This document shows positions 1 through 8,069 of a stretch of DNA of 64,000 nt, piece after piece. The stretch comes from Gemmatimonadaceae bacterium (GTDB lineage: Bacteria; Gemmatimonadota; Gemmatimonadetes; Gemmatimonadales; Gemmatimonadaceae). A program made the translations under genes and the position numbers. Within the stretch, counting starts at the first letter, position 1. Each line of letters begins with the position of its first letter. The DNA lies in assembly GCA_036003045.1 (NCBI GenBank), contig DASYSS010000022.1, positions 62,001-126,000 on the forward strand. The letters run 5' to 3'. Below the pieces are notes generated by a model. That model ran no database searches, was not told the DNA's origin, and saw only the letters and a list, made by a program, of their open reading frames with translations.

Positions 1-333
1 GACGATCTCCGAGTGATACTCGGCGACACCGACGAGCGTCGCGGCGAGCGCGCTGAACGTGAGCGCGATCGCGATTCGCTGCGGCATCGCCGTCATCGGC
101 ACCCACTGGCCCATCGGGTAGCCGATCACCACGCCGAGAACGAGTCCGGCGGCGATCCAGCGGTAGTCGACGAGGGTGTGGTTCAGCAGCGTGCCGACGA
201 TGGCGAACAACATGCCCACCGCCGCCTGCTGCATGCCGCGGCGGGCTCGGTCGGGGCGAGTGAGGCTGCGCAGTCCAAGAATGAACAGCGCGGAGGCGAT
301 GAGGTAGCTCGCCTGGATGAAGAGCTCGCGCAT
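1..333 (-). CDS. pntB: NAD(P) transhydrogenase beta subunit PntB (partial, N-terminal 111 residues)
   Basis: This is the N-terminal membrane part of the beta subunit of the proton-translocating transhydrogenase, which moves hydride between NADH and NADP+ at the cost of the proton gradient. The reading frame is open from the ATG at 333 to the window edge. It shows a start like MRELFIQASYLIASALFILG, then alternating hydrophobic helices and a segment VIGYPMGQWVPMTAMPQ that matches the conserved cytoplasmic loop of PntB (compare the VEMTEMPE region of the E. coli protein). The start ATG shares one base with the TGA of the upstream pntAB gene, so the two are translationally coupled. The C-terminal NADP(H)-binding domain lies outside the window. 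Confidence 0.9.
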   Translation of the reverse strand, partial: MRELFIQASYLIASALFILGLRSLTRPDRARRGMQQAAVGMLFAIVGTLLNHTLVDYRWIAAGLVLGVVIGYPMGQWVPMTAMPQRIAIALTFSALAATLVGVAEYHSEIV

Positions 334-629
334 CAGCGCGGTCCCGCCTTGTTGTCGCTGCCCGACTTGAACATCCGCAGCATGCGGTCGGTGATGAGGA
401 ATCCGCCGACGATGTTGCTCGACGCGGCGACGACGGCGATGAATCCGAGGATCGTCGCCACGTGATCGCGCGCCGAGCCCGCCGCGATCAGCGAACCGAC
501 CAGCGAGATGCCGGAGATGGCGTTCGTCGCCGCCATCAGCGGCGTGTGGAGGAGCGGCGGCACGCGCGAGATGACCATGAAGCCGACGAATGCCGCCAAC
601 ATGAAGACGTACAGTTCGAGAAGATTCAT
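333..629 (-). CDS. pntAB: NAD(P) transhydrogenase alpha subunit, membrane part (PntAB, 98 aa)
   Basis: This small hydrophobic protein carries the transmembrane helices that in E. coli form the C-terminal part of PntA. Three hydrophobic stretches are visible (about residues 3-22, 30-50 and 58-80). The segment RVPPLLHTPLMAATNAISG is the signature of this subunit. The split of alpha into two polypeptides is common outside the enterobacteria. Its ATG overlaps the TGA of pntAA in an ATGA arrangement, and its own stop overlaps the pntB start, so all three genes form one tight operon. Confidence 0.93.
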   Translation of the reverse strand: MNLLELYVFMLAAFVGFMVISRVPPLLHTPLMAATNAISGISLVGSLIAAGSARDHVATILGFIAVVAASSNIVGGFLITDRMLRMFKSGSDNKAGPR

Positions 630-1738
630 TGTTTGAGCACCCGTCCGTCGTGGGTCATCAACATCGCGCCGGTGATCTCGTCCGTCGGGTCGAGTTGGAG
701 AACGCCGTCCTTCACGAGATGCTTGAGCAGCTCGAAGATGTTCCGGCCGAACATCTGGCTGGCGTGGAACGCCACGGTGCTCGGCACGTTGAGCGGCGCG
801 ATGATCGTGACGTCGTGAGCCTCGACTGTTTCGCCGGGCTTCGACAGCACGCAGTTGCCGCCCGTCTCCGCGGCGAGGTCCACGATCACCGAGCCGGCAC
901 GCATCGATGCCACCATCTCGGCCGTGATCAGCTTGGGCGCGGGACGTCCGGGAATCGCCGCGGTGGTGACGACGAGGTCCTGATCCTTGATGTGTCCCGC
1001 GATCGCGGCGAGTGTGCGCGTCTGTTCGTCCGTCGTCTGTGCTCGCGCATACCCGCCCGCGGCTTGCGCGTCTTCGGCGACCAGCTCGTTCGCGACGAAC
1101 GTTGCGCCGAGGCTGAGCACTTGTTCGCGAGCGGCGGGGCGCACGTCGAAGGCCGACACCACGCCGCCCAATCGCCGGCCGGTGGCGATCGCCTGAAGGC
1201 CGGCGACGCCCGCACCGATCACGAAGACCTTCGCCGGCGAAATGTTGCCGGCGGCCGTCGTGAGCATCGGGAGAAACTTTCCCAGCGCCGAGGCGCCGAT
1301 CAGCACGCCTTTGTAGCCGGAGACGGTGCTCTGCGACGAGAGCACATCCATCGACTGGGCGCGTGTGATGCGGGGAACGAGCTCGAGGGCGAGAGCGGAA
1401 ACGCGCCGCTCGGCAAGAGCCTGCACGACGTCGGCGCTCTGACCCGGCCTCAGGAGAGAGATGAGGGTCGACCCCTCGGCGATTCGGGCAATCTCCTGAG
1501 AGTCCGGGGGCTGGACCTTCGCGATCACCGGGGCAGCGGCGAAGGCCGCGGCCGCGTCGGGCACGATGGTCGCGCCGGCCGCCTGATACGCGTCGTCGCG
1601 GAAGCCGGCGCGAATCCCAGCCCCGCGCTGCACGGCGATCTCGAGCTTCAGTTGTTTGACGAGCCGCGCCACGCTGTCAGGCGCGAGTGCGACCCTCTGC
1701 TCGCGGGGAGCGGATTCGGATGGAACGCTGATTTTCAT
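626..1738 (-). CDS. pntAA: NAD(P) transhydrogenase alpha subunit, NAD(H)-binding part (PntAA, 370 aa)
   Basis: This is the soluble NAD(H)-binding domain of the transhydrogenase, related to alanine dehydrogenase. The N-terminus has the typical PREQRVALAP motif. Residues about 122-136 (PRITRAQSMDVLSSQ) form the conserved RQD-type loop. The Rossmann dinucleotide motif GAGVAGLQA lies at about 175-183, followed by an acidic residue in SAFDVRP. The length of about 370 residues fits the split alpha subunit. It is the first gene of the pntAA-pntAB-pntB operon. The 217-base region upstream of it is shared with the divergent M28 peptidase gene. Confidence 0.94.
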   Translation of the reverse strand: MKISVPSESAPREQRVALAPDSVARLVKQLKLEIAVQRGAGIRAGFRDDAYQAAGATIVPDAAAAFAAAPVIAKVQPPDSQEIARIAEGSTLISLLRPGQSADVVQALAERRVSALALELVPRITRAQSMDVLSSQSTVSGYKGVLIGASALGKFLPMLTTAAGNISPAKVFVIGAGVAGLQAIATGRRLGGVVSAFDVRPAAREQVLSLGATFVANELVAEDAQAAGGYARAQTTDEQTRTLAAIAGHIKDQDLVVTTAAIPGRPAPKLITAEMVASMRAGSVIVDLAAETGGNCVLSKPGETVEAHDVTIIAPLNVPSTVAFHASQMFGRNIFELLKHLVKDGVLQLDPTDEITGAMLMTHDGRVLKQ

Positions 1739-1874
1739 GAAGTTGCGGGTGTCGGCACGCGGGCGTCTCGCGTGCTAACGCGCGCCGTCGGGGAAACGCT
1801 GCTGAGCTTGAAGCTACGCGCGCCGGGCGGCGGCGCAAACAGCCGGGCTGGAGGCGTTGGGGCGTCACGACTTG

Positions 1875-1901
1875 CGCGACCCTTACATCTCGAGGGTCGC
1901 G
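1875..1901. promoter_or_regulatory. Inverted repeat in the pntAA / M28 peptidase divergent region
   Basis: A perfect 9-base inverted repeat, CGCGACCCT and AGGGTCGCG, is separated by 9 bases between two divergently transcribed genes. Its position would suit an operator or a leader hairpin. No clear -35/-10 pair was recognised nearby, so the role is open. Confidence 0.3.
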
Positions 1902-1955
1902 TCGCCGTCGCATGAAGTTTGATATTCCGGTGTCGTCACCTCTCGGGAGCCGGCC

Positions 1956-3731
1956 GTGGCCACGTCTCGTTTTGGGTCTCGATTTGGGGGTCGCGTGCGA
2001 TTCGCCGCGTCGGCGGTCGCGACGCTGTCACTCGCCTCACTGCCGGTGGACATCGCGGCGCAGAAGGCGCCCGCTGCTCCGGCGGCGGCCAAATCGTTGC
2101 CTCTCAAGCACACACCCGAGCCGACGACCGCCGCGATCACTGCGGCCGACTTGATGACTCGCCTCTATATCTTCGCCGACGATTCGATGATGGGGCGCGA
2201 ACTCGGCACGCAATACCACCTCAAGGCGACGGCCTACATCGAATCCGAAGTGCGGAGACTCGGCCTGACCCCTGCCGGCGACAGCGGAACCTTCTTCCAG
2301 GATCTCCCGGTCTTCGATCACAAGGTGTCGCCGAAGACTTCCATAAGCATCGAGGGAAAGTCGTTCGCCCTGGGCACCGATTTCGTTCCGCGCGATAACT
2401 CGTTGTTTGGCGGCAAGGTGCGGCCGATCGACAACACACAGGTCATCTTCGGAGGGACGCTCACGCTCCCGGTGGACACGGCGAAGCTCGTCGCGCCGAC
2501 GGCCGCCGAAGGAAAGTTCGTGGTCCTCGCGGTGGCCAACGGGCCCAATGGCAAACCGCTGATCGCCGGCTATCGACAGCCGCTCACCGGCTACTATCTC
2601 AAGTCCGCGGCCGTGGCGGTCGTCTCGCTCGAGGGCTTCGAGCCCGATGAGCGGAAGGCGCTGATGGAGGCGTCCGAGGGGCTCGACGACCCGCCGCCCG
2701 GCGGCATGCCACAGGAAATGCTGCCGGCGTTCTTATACGTCACGCGGGCGATGGGCGCCGCGCTCGCGGGCAAGTCGCTCGACAGCCTCACGCGCGCCGC
2801 GCCGGGTGGGACCATCCACGGCGCGATCGTCTTCGATTCGGTCCGCGCTCCGGCGCGCAACGTAGTCGCGATTCTCAAGGGGAGCGATCCCAAACTTGCC
2901 GGCCAATACGTCGCGATCGGCGCGCATAACGATCATATCGGCTTCAACCACACGCCGGTGGATCACGATTCTCTTCGCGCGTTCGACGCAGTCGTCCGTC
3001 CGCAGGGCGAGGACGATCGCGACCGCCCGGCGACGGCCGAGGAGCAGACGAAAATTCGGCAGATCATCGACAGCCTCCGGAAGAAAAATCCGCCGCGGCT
3101 GGACTCGATCTACAACGGCGCCGACGACGACGGCTCGGGCACCGTGGCCACGCTGGAAATCGCCGAAGCGTTCGCGAAAGGCCCGGCCAAACCGAAGCGC
3201 TCCATTCTCTTCGTCTGGCACGCCGGAGAAGAGAAAGGCCTCTGGGGCTCGCAGTACTTCACCGACCATCCAACGGTCCCGCGCGATTCGATCGTCGCGC
3301 AGCTCAACATGGACATGATCGGGCGCGGCGCGTCATACGACATCAAAGGCGGCGGGCCAACGTACCTGCAACTGATTGGCTCCCGCCGGCTCTCGACCGA
3401 ACTGGGAGACATCGTCGAGGCGGTCAACAAGACGCAGCCGAGGCCGTTCAAGATCGACTATCAGTTCGACGCAAATGGACATCCGCAGCAGTACTACTGC
3501 CGCAGCGACCATTACGAGTACGCGCGATACGGAATTCCGATCGCTTTCTTCTCGACCGGCGGCCACCGCGACTACCACGAGGTGACCGACGAGCCGCAGT
3601 ACATCGACTACGACCATCTCGCGCGTGTCGCGACGCTGGTGTACGACATTGCGCTCAAGGTGGCGAACCTCGAGCATCGGCCGGTGGTCGATCATCCCAA
3701 GCCGGACCCGATGGGTCAGTGTGTACAGTGA
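1956..3731 (+). CDS. Secreted M28-family zinc metallopeptidase (591 aa)
   Basis: This is a probable exported aminopeptidase of family M28. The GTG at 1956 follows a GGGAG ribosome site by about 6 bases and opens a signal peptide (basic start, hydrophobic core, cleavage near IAAQ at 33-36). The middle holds a PA-like insertion. The two-zinc peptidase core shows the expected ligands in order: H324 and D326 in GAHNDHIGF, D391 in NGADDDGSG, the catalytic Glu and ligand in HAGEEKGLWGS (425-426), D453 in LNMDMIGR, and a late His in FFSTGGHRDYHEVTDEP. An insertion rich in charged residues (about 335-385) splits the first two ligand motifs and is longer than usual. No neighbour suggests a specific substrate, so general peptide scavenging is the inference. 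Confidence 0.88.
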   Translation: MATSRFGSRFGGRVRFAASAVATLSLASLPVDIAAQKAPAAPAAAKSLPLKHTPEPTTAAITAADLMTRLYIFADDSMMGRELGTQYHLKATAYIESEVRRLGLTPAGDSGTFFQDLPVFDHKVSPKTSISIEGKSFALGTDFVPRDNSLFGGKVRPIDNTQVIFGGTLTLPVDTAKLVAPTAAEGKFVVLAVANGPNGKPLIAGYRQPLTGYYLKSAAVAVVSLEGFEPDERKALMEASEGLDDPPPGGMPQEMLPAFLYVTRAMGAALAGKSLDSLTRAAPGGTIHGAIVFDSVRAPARNVVAILKGSDPKLAGQYVAIGAHNDHIGFNHTPVDHDSLRAFDAVVRPQGEDDRDRPATAEEQTKIRQIIDSLRKKNPPRLDSIYNGADDDGSGTVATLEIAEAFAKGPAKPKRSILFVWHAGEEKGLWGSQYFTDHPTVPRDSIVAQLNMDMIGRGASYDIKGGGPTYLQLIGSRRLSTELGDIVEAVNKTQPRPFKIDYQFDANGHPQQYYCRSDHYEYARYGIPIAFFSTGGHRDYHEVTDEPQYIDYDHLARVATLVYDIALKVANLEHRPVVDHPKPDPMGQCVQ

Positions 3732-3841
3732 TTTTGCCGGGCTGACAGCTCGGTGAAAGCGTGACGGCCGCCGCGCTGGCGGGGGTCTACCACTTGGCGA
3801 TACCGGACGATTCTCGTCTCGGCGGCGAACGTCGGGGGAGC

Positions 3842-4015
3842 ATGGATCGAGCGCAGCGCATTCTGGGCATCGCGGGCAGCGTGCGGCGGCAATCTTTGAA
3901 CCGGATTCCTTTCCGGGCGGCACAGGAACTAGCGCCGCAGGGAATGGCGATCGAGATTGTCGAGCGGTTGTACGAGATTCCGCCGTACAAGGACGTGCGC
4001 GATCCGTCCCCTGCA
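3842..4015 (+). pseudogene. Truncated NADPH-dependent FMN reductase (N-terminal fragment)
   Basis: The start MDRAQRILGIAGSVRRQSLN followed by FRAAQELAPQGMAIEIV and a YEIPPYKDV segment matches the first 55 or so residues of the NADPH-dependent FMN reductase / chromate reductase family. It includes the phosphate-binding GSxRxxSxN loop of the flavodoxin-like fold. The family is normally about 180 residues. Here the similarity stops near 4015, and the frame runs into unrelated sequence and a stop at 4066. The open frame extends upstream to 3761 without family similarity. I read it as a decayed or truncated gene. A very short functional protein cannot be excluded. Confidence 0.65.
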
Positions 4016-4127
4016 AACCTCACCCCTCGAGAACAAGCCAGCGGCAATCATGAGCGCGAGCACTAGAATCAATGGTGGCATGAGAGCGCAAGCGCACCTG
4101 CGCCAAACCTTCACGGAGTCACCCGCG

Positions 4128-4685
4128 ATGCCGCGGTCCGCAACGTTCGTCGTCTGGACTCGTCGCCTTGCTCCGGTGGCCGCGGCGTGCGTCGCGCTCG
4201 TCGTGACGGCCTGCGGAGGCGGTGGCGCCGGGGGAGGTGCGACCGGAGCTGGTCGCCCGGTGACGACCCCCGCTCCTACGCCGGCGCCGCTCACCACCGG
4301 TGGCCCGCCACCGTCGTTCTCGCGGACCACGGCCGATCTCAAGGTCTCGCGCCTCATCGATGTACGCGAAGGCGTGTCCAAGACGACGCTCTGGCGCGGG
4401 GCGAACGAAGTGCTCTCGTCGAAGTATTCGATCGACGTCAGCGATCAGAAGGCAGGCTTTCTCATGACGCCCTGGCAGGCGAGCTTCTCGCGCGCCGGCA
4501 TGCCCGACCTTCGCTATCGCACGCGTGTGATCATCCGTTTCGTCGGCGAGGATTGGAAGCAGGTCCTCGTGCGCGCCGAGGCGAACTGGCAGCGCGACGA
4601 CGAATGGGACGTTGGAGTCGACAACGCCCTCCTCGACGAAGTCTCGAACGAAGTGAAGACGAAGATCGGCAAGAAAACTCCATAG
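4128..4685 (+). CDS. Predicted lipoprotein of unknown function (185 aa)
   Basis: The ATG at 4128 opens a lipoprotein signal: a basic N-terminus, a hydrophobic run and the lipobox-like VVTAC, followed by a Gly-rich and Pro/Thr-rich linker. The rest (from about residue 70) is a compact domain with KVSRLIDVREGVSKTTLWRG and a WQASFSRAGMPDLRYRTRV segment. It probably forms a beta-rich outer-membrane-anchored domain. I do not recognise the family. An upstream in-frame start at 3957 exists but would place extra charged sequence ahead of the signal, so it was not used. The gene follows the FMN-reductase fragment and converges on the Ser/Thr kinase gene. Confidence 0.7.
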   Translation: MPRSATFVVWTRRLAPVAAACVALVVTACGGGGAGGGATGAGRPVTTPAPTPAPLTTGGPPPSFSRTTADLKVSRLIDVREGVSKTTLWRGANEVLSSKYSIDVSDQKAGFLMTPWQASFSRAGMPDLRYRTRVIIRFVGEDWKQVLVRAEANWQRDDEWDVGVDNALLDEVSNEVKTKIGKKTP

Positions 4686-4833
4686 GACGAAATTGCCGAA
4701 CTCCGAAGTCCTCGAACGAGATTTCCAAAACTCCGACACTTCCAAAACCGAAGCCTCCCAAAAAAAGACGGCGTCAAGAGCGAAAGAACATCGCCTTGAC
4801 GCCGTTGATGTTTCCGGGACTTCCGCTGCTGCT

Positions 4834-6687
4834 CTATTGTCGCGGGAGCAAGGCGACGAGAGCGTATTTCCCGCTCTTGCTCTGGACGAAGACCGCGCCG
4901 TATTTGAGCGCCACCAACGTCGTCGATCCGGTTCCTTTCTGCGTCACAGGGACACGGATTTCGAGCGGCATCTTCGCCGTGTCGCCGGTAAACGTCGCCG
5001 AAGCCCAAACCGCCTTGGTCGCGCCGATCGTCTGATTCGGATTGAAGATGAAGCTCAGGTACTTTCGCTGATCGTCGGTCATTCCCGGGAACTTCTGCGC
5101 CACCTTCTCGATGTCGCCGCTCTTGATTGCGACGACGAGCGCTGAGATCGCGGCGGTGTCGAGAGCCGGTTTTAACGGCTTCGGAGGTGTCGTATCAGCC
5201 TTAGGCGATACCAACGCCCCGGGCCCCTTCGCTGTCCCTGACGTGTCAATCGCGGGATTCGTCGCGGCGACCCCGGGTGGCGCCGCGTGCGCCGAGTCGG
5301 TCTGAACCGTCGTCGGAGGAGTCGCCGCCGGTTGCTTCCCATGCGGCCGGTTCACGAAGAACACGACCGCCGCCGCGATCGCGACCACGCCGATCAACGA
5401 TCCGATCAACGCTCCGCGCCCGCCCTTCTTCGCCGGTGCGACGCTCGTGCCGCCGACCTGTGTGTCCGTCGGCGCCGTGATCACCGCGGCCGGCATAATG
5501 CTCGTCGCGTCGCTGCTGTCGCCCACGCCCTGCGTCATCGTGCGCGGATCCCAGCCGCTCAACGTCAACGCCGGATCCAGCTGATCGCGTGCTTCCGCCG
5601 CCGTCGCCACCCGATCGCTCGGCGAGCGGGCCAGCATGTGCACGATCAGCGTGTCGAGCCGCGCCGGCAACGCCGGTATGAGATCTCGAATGTGCGGCGC
5701 CGGCTCGTGCAGGCGTCGTCGAATCATCTGCTCGCGAGTGTCGGCGGCGAACGCGGCATTGCCCGTCAGACACTGGAAGAGAATGCAGCCGAGCGCGTAC
5801 ACGTCGGTGCGCGCGTCGACCGGATCACCGAGCAGCTGCTCGGGACTCATGTACTCGGGCGTGCCGATCACGAGTCCGCTCTTGGTGAGCGCGTCTTCCT
5901 TCGAGTCGTTTACCGCCTTCGCGATACCGAAGTCGACGACCTTTGCGATCTCTTTGCCCGCGCGATTCCGTGTGACGATGACGTTGTCGGGCTTGAGATC
6001 GCGATGGACGATGCCGAGCTCATGCGCGGCATGGAGTCCGTCGGCGACCTGGCGCGCGAGATCGATCGCGCGGCGCGGATCGAGCGCGCCGTCTTTCTGG
6101 AGGATCGACGACAGCGACTCGCCGTCGACGTACTCCATGACCAGGTAGACGACCTTGTCCGCTTCGCCGTAGTCGAAGACCGCGGCGACGTTCGGGTGCA
6201 AAATGCGCGCGGCGTTCGACGCCTCGCGCGCGAATCGCTGTGACGACTCGGTGTCGTTCACGAGCGACGGGTTCATCACTTTGATCGCGCATTGGCGGTT
6301 CATCTTCACGTGCTCCGCCAGATACACCCGTCCCATCCCGCCTTCGCCGAGGCGTGCCAGAATGAGATAGCGATCGGCGATGACTCGGCCGACGAGCGGA
6401 TCCCCGCCCGTCTTTGGCCGGAGTGGCGAACCGTCTTTTGGACAGAAGCGGTCGGACGTCTCGTATTCGCCGCCGCACTGCGGGCAGACCTTGGTGACCG
6501 CGACCGTTTGATCGGGCGCCGGGGTCGGCTGTTGTGCGATCAGCCCCGAGCCGAGATGGCTATCGAGCAGGGGATGCGGCGAAGCCGCGGGATGCGGGCC
6601 GGTATCGGACGTGCCCGTTCCCCCGGCGCGCTGGCCGGCGGGTCCCGCCGCGGAAGGCTGTTCGTCGTCGTCCTGGTGATCGGCCAT
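4834..6687 (-). CDS. Membrane-anchored Ser/Thr protein kinase with N-terminal zinc ribbon (617 aa)
   Basis: This is a Hanks-type (PknB-like) kinase. Order of parts: a Pro/Gly-rich N-terminus; a small zinc-ribbon-like motif CPQCGGEYETSDRFCPKDG at about 68-86; then the kinase domain with the Gly loop LGEGGMGRVY (113-122), catalytic Lys136 in AIK, Glu155 in the C-helix, HRDLKPDN with D230, DFG at 252-254 and GTPEYMSPEQ. One membrane helix (GALIGSLIGVVAIAAAVVFF) follows at about 420-440. The extracytoplasmic tail has a Pro/Thr linker and a domain of about 100 residues of unknown function. The start at 6687 (MADHQDDD) is preferred over 6726, which adds only a short non-conserved extension. A zinc ribbon in front of the kinase is seen in several soil phyla. 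Confidence 0.93.
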   Translation of the reverse strand: MADHQDDDEQPSAAGPAGQRAGGTGTSDTGPHPAASPHPLLDSHLGSGLIAQQPTPAPDQTVAVTKVCPQCGGEYETSDRFCPKDGSPLRPKTGGDPLVGRVIADRYLILARLGEGGMGRVYLAEHVKMNRQCAIKVMNPSLVNDTESSQRFAREASNAARILHPNVAAVFDYGEADKVVYLVMEYVDGESLSSILQKDGALDPRRAIDLARQVADGLHAAHELGIVHRDLKPDNVIVTRNRAGKEIAKVVDFGIAKAVNDSKEDALTKSGLVIGTPEYMSPEQLLGDPVDARTDVYALGCILFQCLTGNAAFAADTREQMIRRRLHEPAPHIRDLIPALPARLDTLIVHMLARSPSDRVATAAEARDQLDPALTLSGWDPRTMTQGVGDSSDATSIMPAAVITAPTDTQVGGTSVAPAKKGGRGALIGSLIGVVAIAAAVVFFVNRPHGKQPAATPPTTVQTDSAHAAPPGVAATNPAIDTSGTAKGPGALVSPKADTTPPKPLKPALDTAAISALVVAIKSGDIEKVAQKFPGMTDDQRKYLSFIFNPNQTIGATKAVWASATFTGDTAKMPLEIRVPVTQKGTGSTTLVALKYGAVFVQSKSGKYALVALLPRQ

Positions 6688-6777
6688 TTTCTCGGGTCTA
6701 GTCCAAGTCCCGACGCATCGCCCCAAATCTACGCGCCGCAGCGCTTTCGCGCTCGGGGGGAATTAGGCCAATTCGTG

Positions 6778-6815
6778 CCGATGCCCCAGGCTGCTGGGGC
6801 AACCTGGGGCATCGG
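6778..6815. terminator. Perfect 13-bp hairpin between the Arg/Asp-repeat gene and the kinase gene
   Basis: CCGATGCCCCAGG and its exact complement CCTGGGGCATCGG flank a 12-base loop. Both flanking genes are on the minus strand, so the hairpin lies 58 bases after the stop of the repeat protein and about 90 bases before the kinase start. There is no clear T-run, so it may be an unusual terminator or a leader structure of the kinase mRNA. Confidence 0.55.
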
Positions 6816-6873
6816 AAGAGGGGCGTTCGGGGAACCTTGGAACCCGTTCGCCACTCGACCTTCAGCGGCCGCG

Positions 6874-7233
6874 TTACGGCTTCGCGATGCGACGCCGATC
6901 CTGACGAATGTCCCGCCTGTCTGCGCGGATGTCGTGCTTGTCACCCACGACGTCGCGGCGGTCCTGACGGACGTCGCGGAGATCCTGCCGAGCTTCCTTG
7001 TATTCGCCCGATTTGACGTCGTGGCGAACGTCGCGCTTGTCGGCGCGCAGGTCGCGCTCGTCGGTCCGCACGTCGTGGCGATCGCGCACGAGGTCGCGAT
7101 GATCGCGCCTGAGGTCCCGCGCTTCCCGCTTCGTAGTCGGGGTCGGGGTTGTCGTGGTCTGTGCGCCGGCGATTCCCGCCGCGGCGACCGCCATCGCCGC
7201 GCCGAGCACGGCCGTCTTTACGCTCCTGATCAT
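6874..7233 (-). CDS. Secreted Arg/Asp-rich heptad-repeat protein (119 aa)
   Basis: The first 24 residues (MIRSVKTAVLGAAMAVAAAG, then AGAQ) form a typical signal peptide ending in AGAQ. The mature protein starts with a short TTTTPTPTT spacer. The remaining 85 residues are almost only Arg, Asp, His, Lys, Gln and Val in a degenerate seven-residue pattern of the type RDhRxDR (examples: RDLRADKRDVRHDV and RDIRQDRR). Such a pattern should form a long, highly charged helix, perhaps a periplasmic coiled or zipper-like rod. Similar small proteins occur in other environmental bacteria, but I know of no assigned function. No neighbour explains it. Confidence 0.75.
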   Translation of the reverse strand: MIRSVKTAVLGAAMAVAAAGIAGAQTTTTPTPTTKREARDLRRDHRDLVRDRHDVRTDERDLRADKRDVRHDVKSGEYKEARQDLRDVRQDRRDVVGDKHDIRADRRDIRQDRRRIAKP

Positions 7234-7430
7234 GTGCCGCTCCTGTGAACGTTCTTGAGTGTTTCGTCATGCACCGGGTGGTGCCTGCATACACTCAGGA
7301 GACGAGAGCTGCACTTCGATCGTTAAGACCGGGCGTTGCGGGGGCCGCCGTAGGTCAGAAACGGCGGGAACCTATTCTCTCAAATGGTGTTACGCCGACC
7401 GAACAAACGCCGCTCAAGAGTCGGCGCGAA

Positions 7431-7955
7431 TCACCATCCGTTGCGGCTGCGAAGATTCGTTACATGCGCGACGTGGTGCTTCCCATGCCATTCATACAAG
7501 GCGAGCATCTGGTCGAGGTTCATCACGCCGTTCTCGGGATGTTTCAGCGTCCGCGCGAAGTCGGACGCCGACATGGCGCGCAGTACCCGGATCCACCGGT
7601 CATGGACCGCGTCGAGCAGCGCGAGCGACGTCGCGATCGGCGTGGAGCGTGAATCCTCGAGACGCGCCCACTTCGCCTCGTCGTACGGCTTGATGGTCGG
7701 CGTGTCTTCCGTGAGCGCGAGCTTGAAGCGCGTGTATGCGTTCAGGTGGCTGTCGGGTACGTGGTGCACGACTTGCCGGACGGTCCAACCGTCGGGTCGA
7801 TACGGTGTGTCGAGCTGCCGGTCGTCGAGTCCGGAGATCGCGGATCGGAGGAGCGTGGGCGCAGCGGCAATCGCGTCGATGGCGGTGCGCCTTTGATCCG
7901 ACGTCAGCGACTGAGGCCGCTGGTAGCGTCCGACGGGATATCGCAGATCTTCCAT
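7431..7955 (-). CDS. YfiT/BstA-like DinB-family metal-dependent protein (174 aa)
   Basis: This four-helix DinB-superfamily protein resembles YfiT and bacillithiol S-transferase BstA. The diagnostic N-terminus LRYPVGRY is present. So are the metal-ligand His residues in WTVRQVVHHVPDSH and in the late motif YEWHGKHHVAH, and the family segment FKLALTEDTPTIKPYDEAKW. The length of 174 residues matches the family. In Firmicutes such proteins transfer bacillithiol to electrophiles. Here the thiol partner is unknown, so only a role in thiol conjugation or detoxification is inferred. The gene diverges from the Rieske-FAD oxidoreductase gene. Confidence 0.85.
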   Translation of the reverse strand: MEDLRYPVGRYQRPQSLTSDQRRTAIDAIAAAPTLLRSAISGLDDRQLDTPYRPDGWTVRQVVHHVPDSHLNAYTRFKLALTEDTPTIKPYDEAKWARLEDSRSTPIATSLALLDAVHDRWIRVLRAMSASDFARTLKHPENGVMNLDQMLALYEWHGKHHVAHVTNLRSRNGW

Positions 7956-8069
7956 AAGAGGGCCGTGTCGCGGTGAGATGGATGACGGTGTCGGAGCGAG
8001 CGAGGGAACGCTCCATCATCGGAATGTACTGGTGCCGAGCACGTACTTCATTCGAGGATAGAAAAAACA

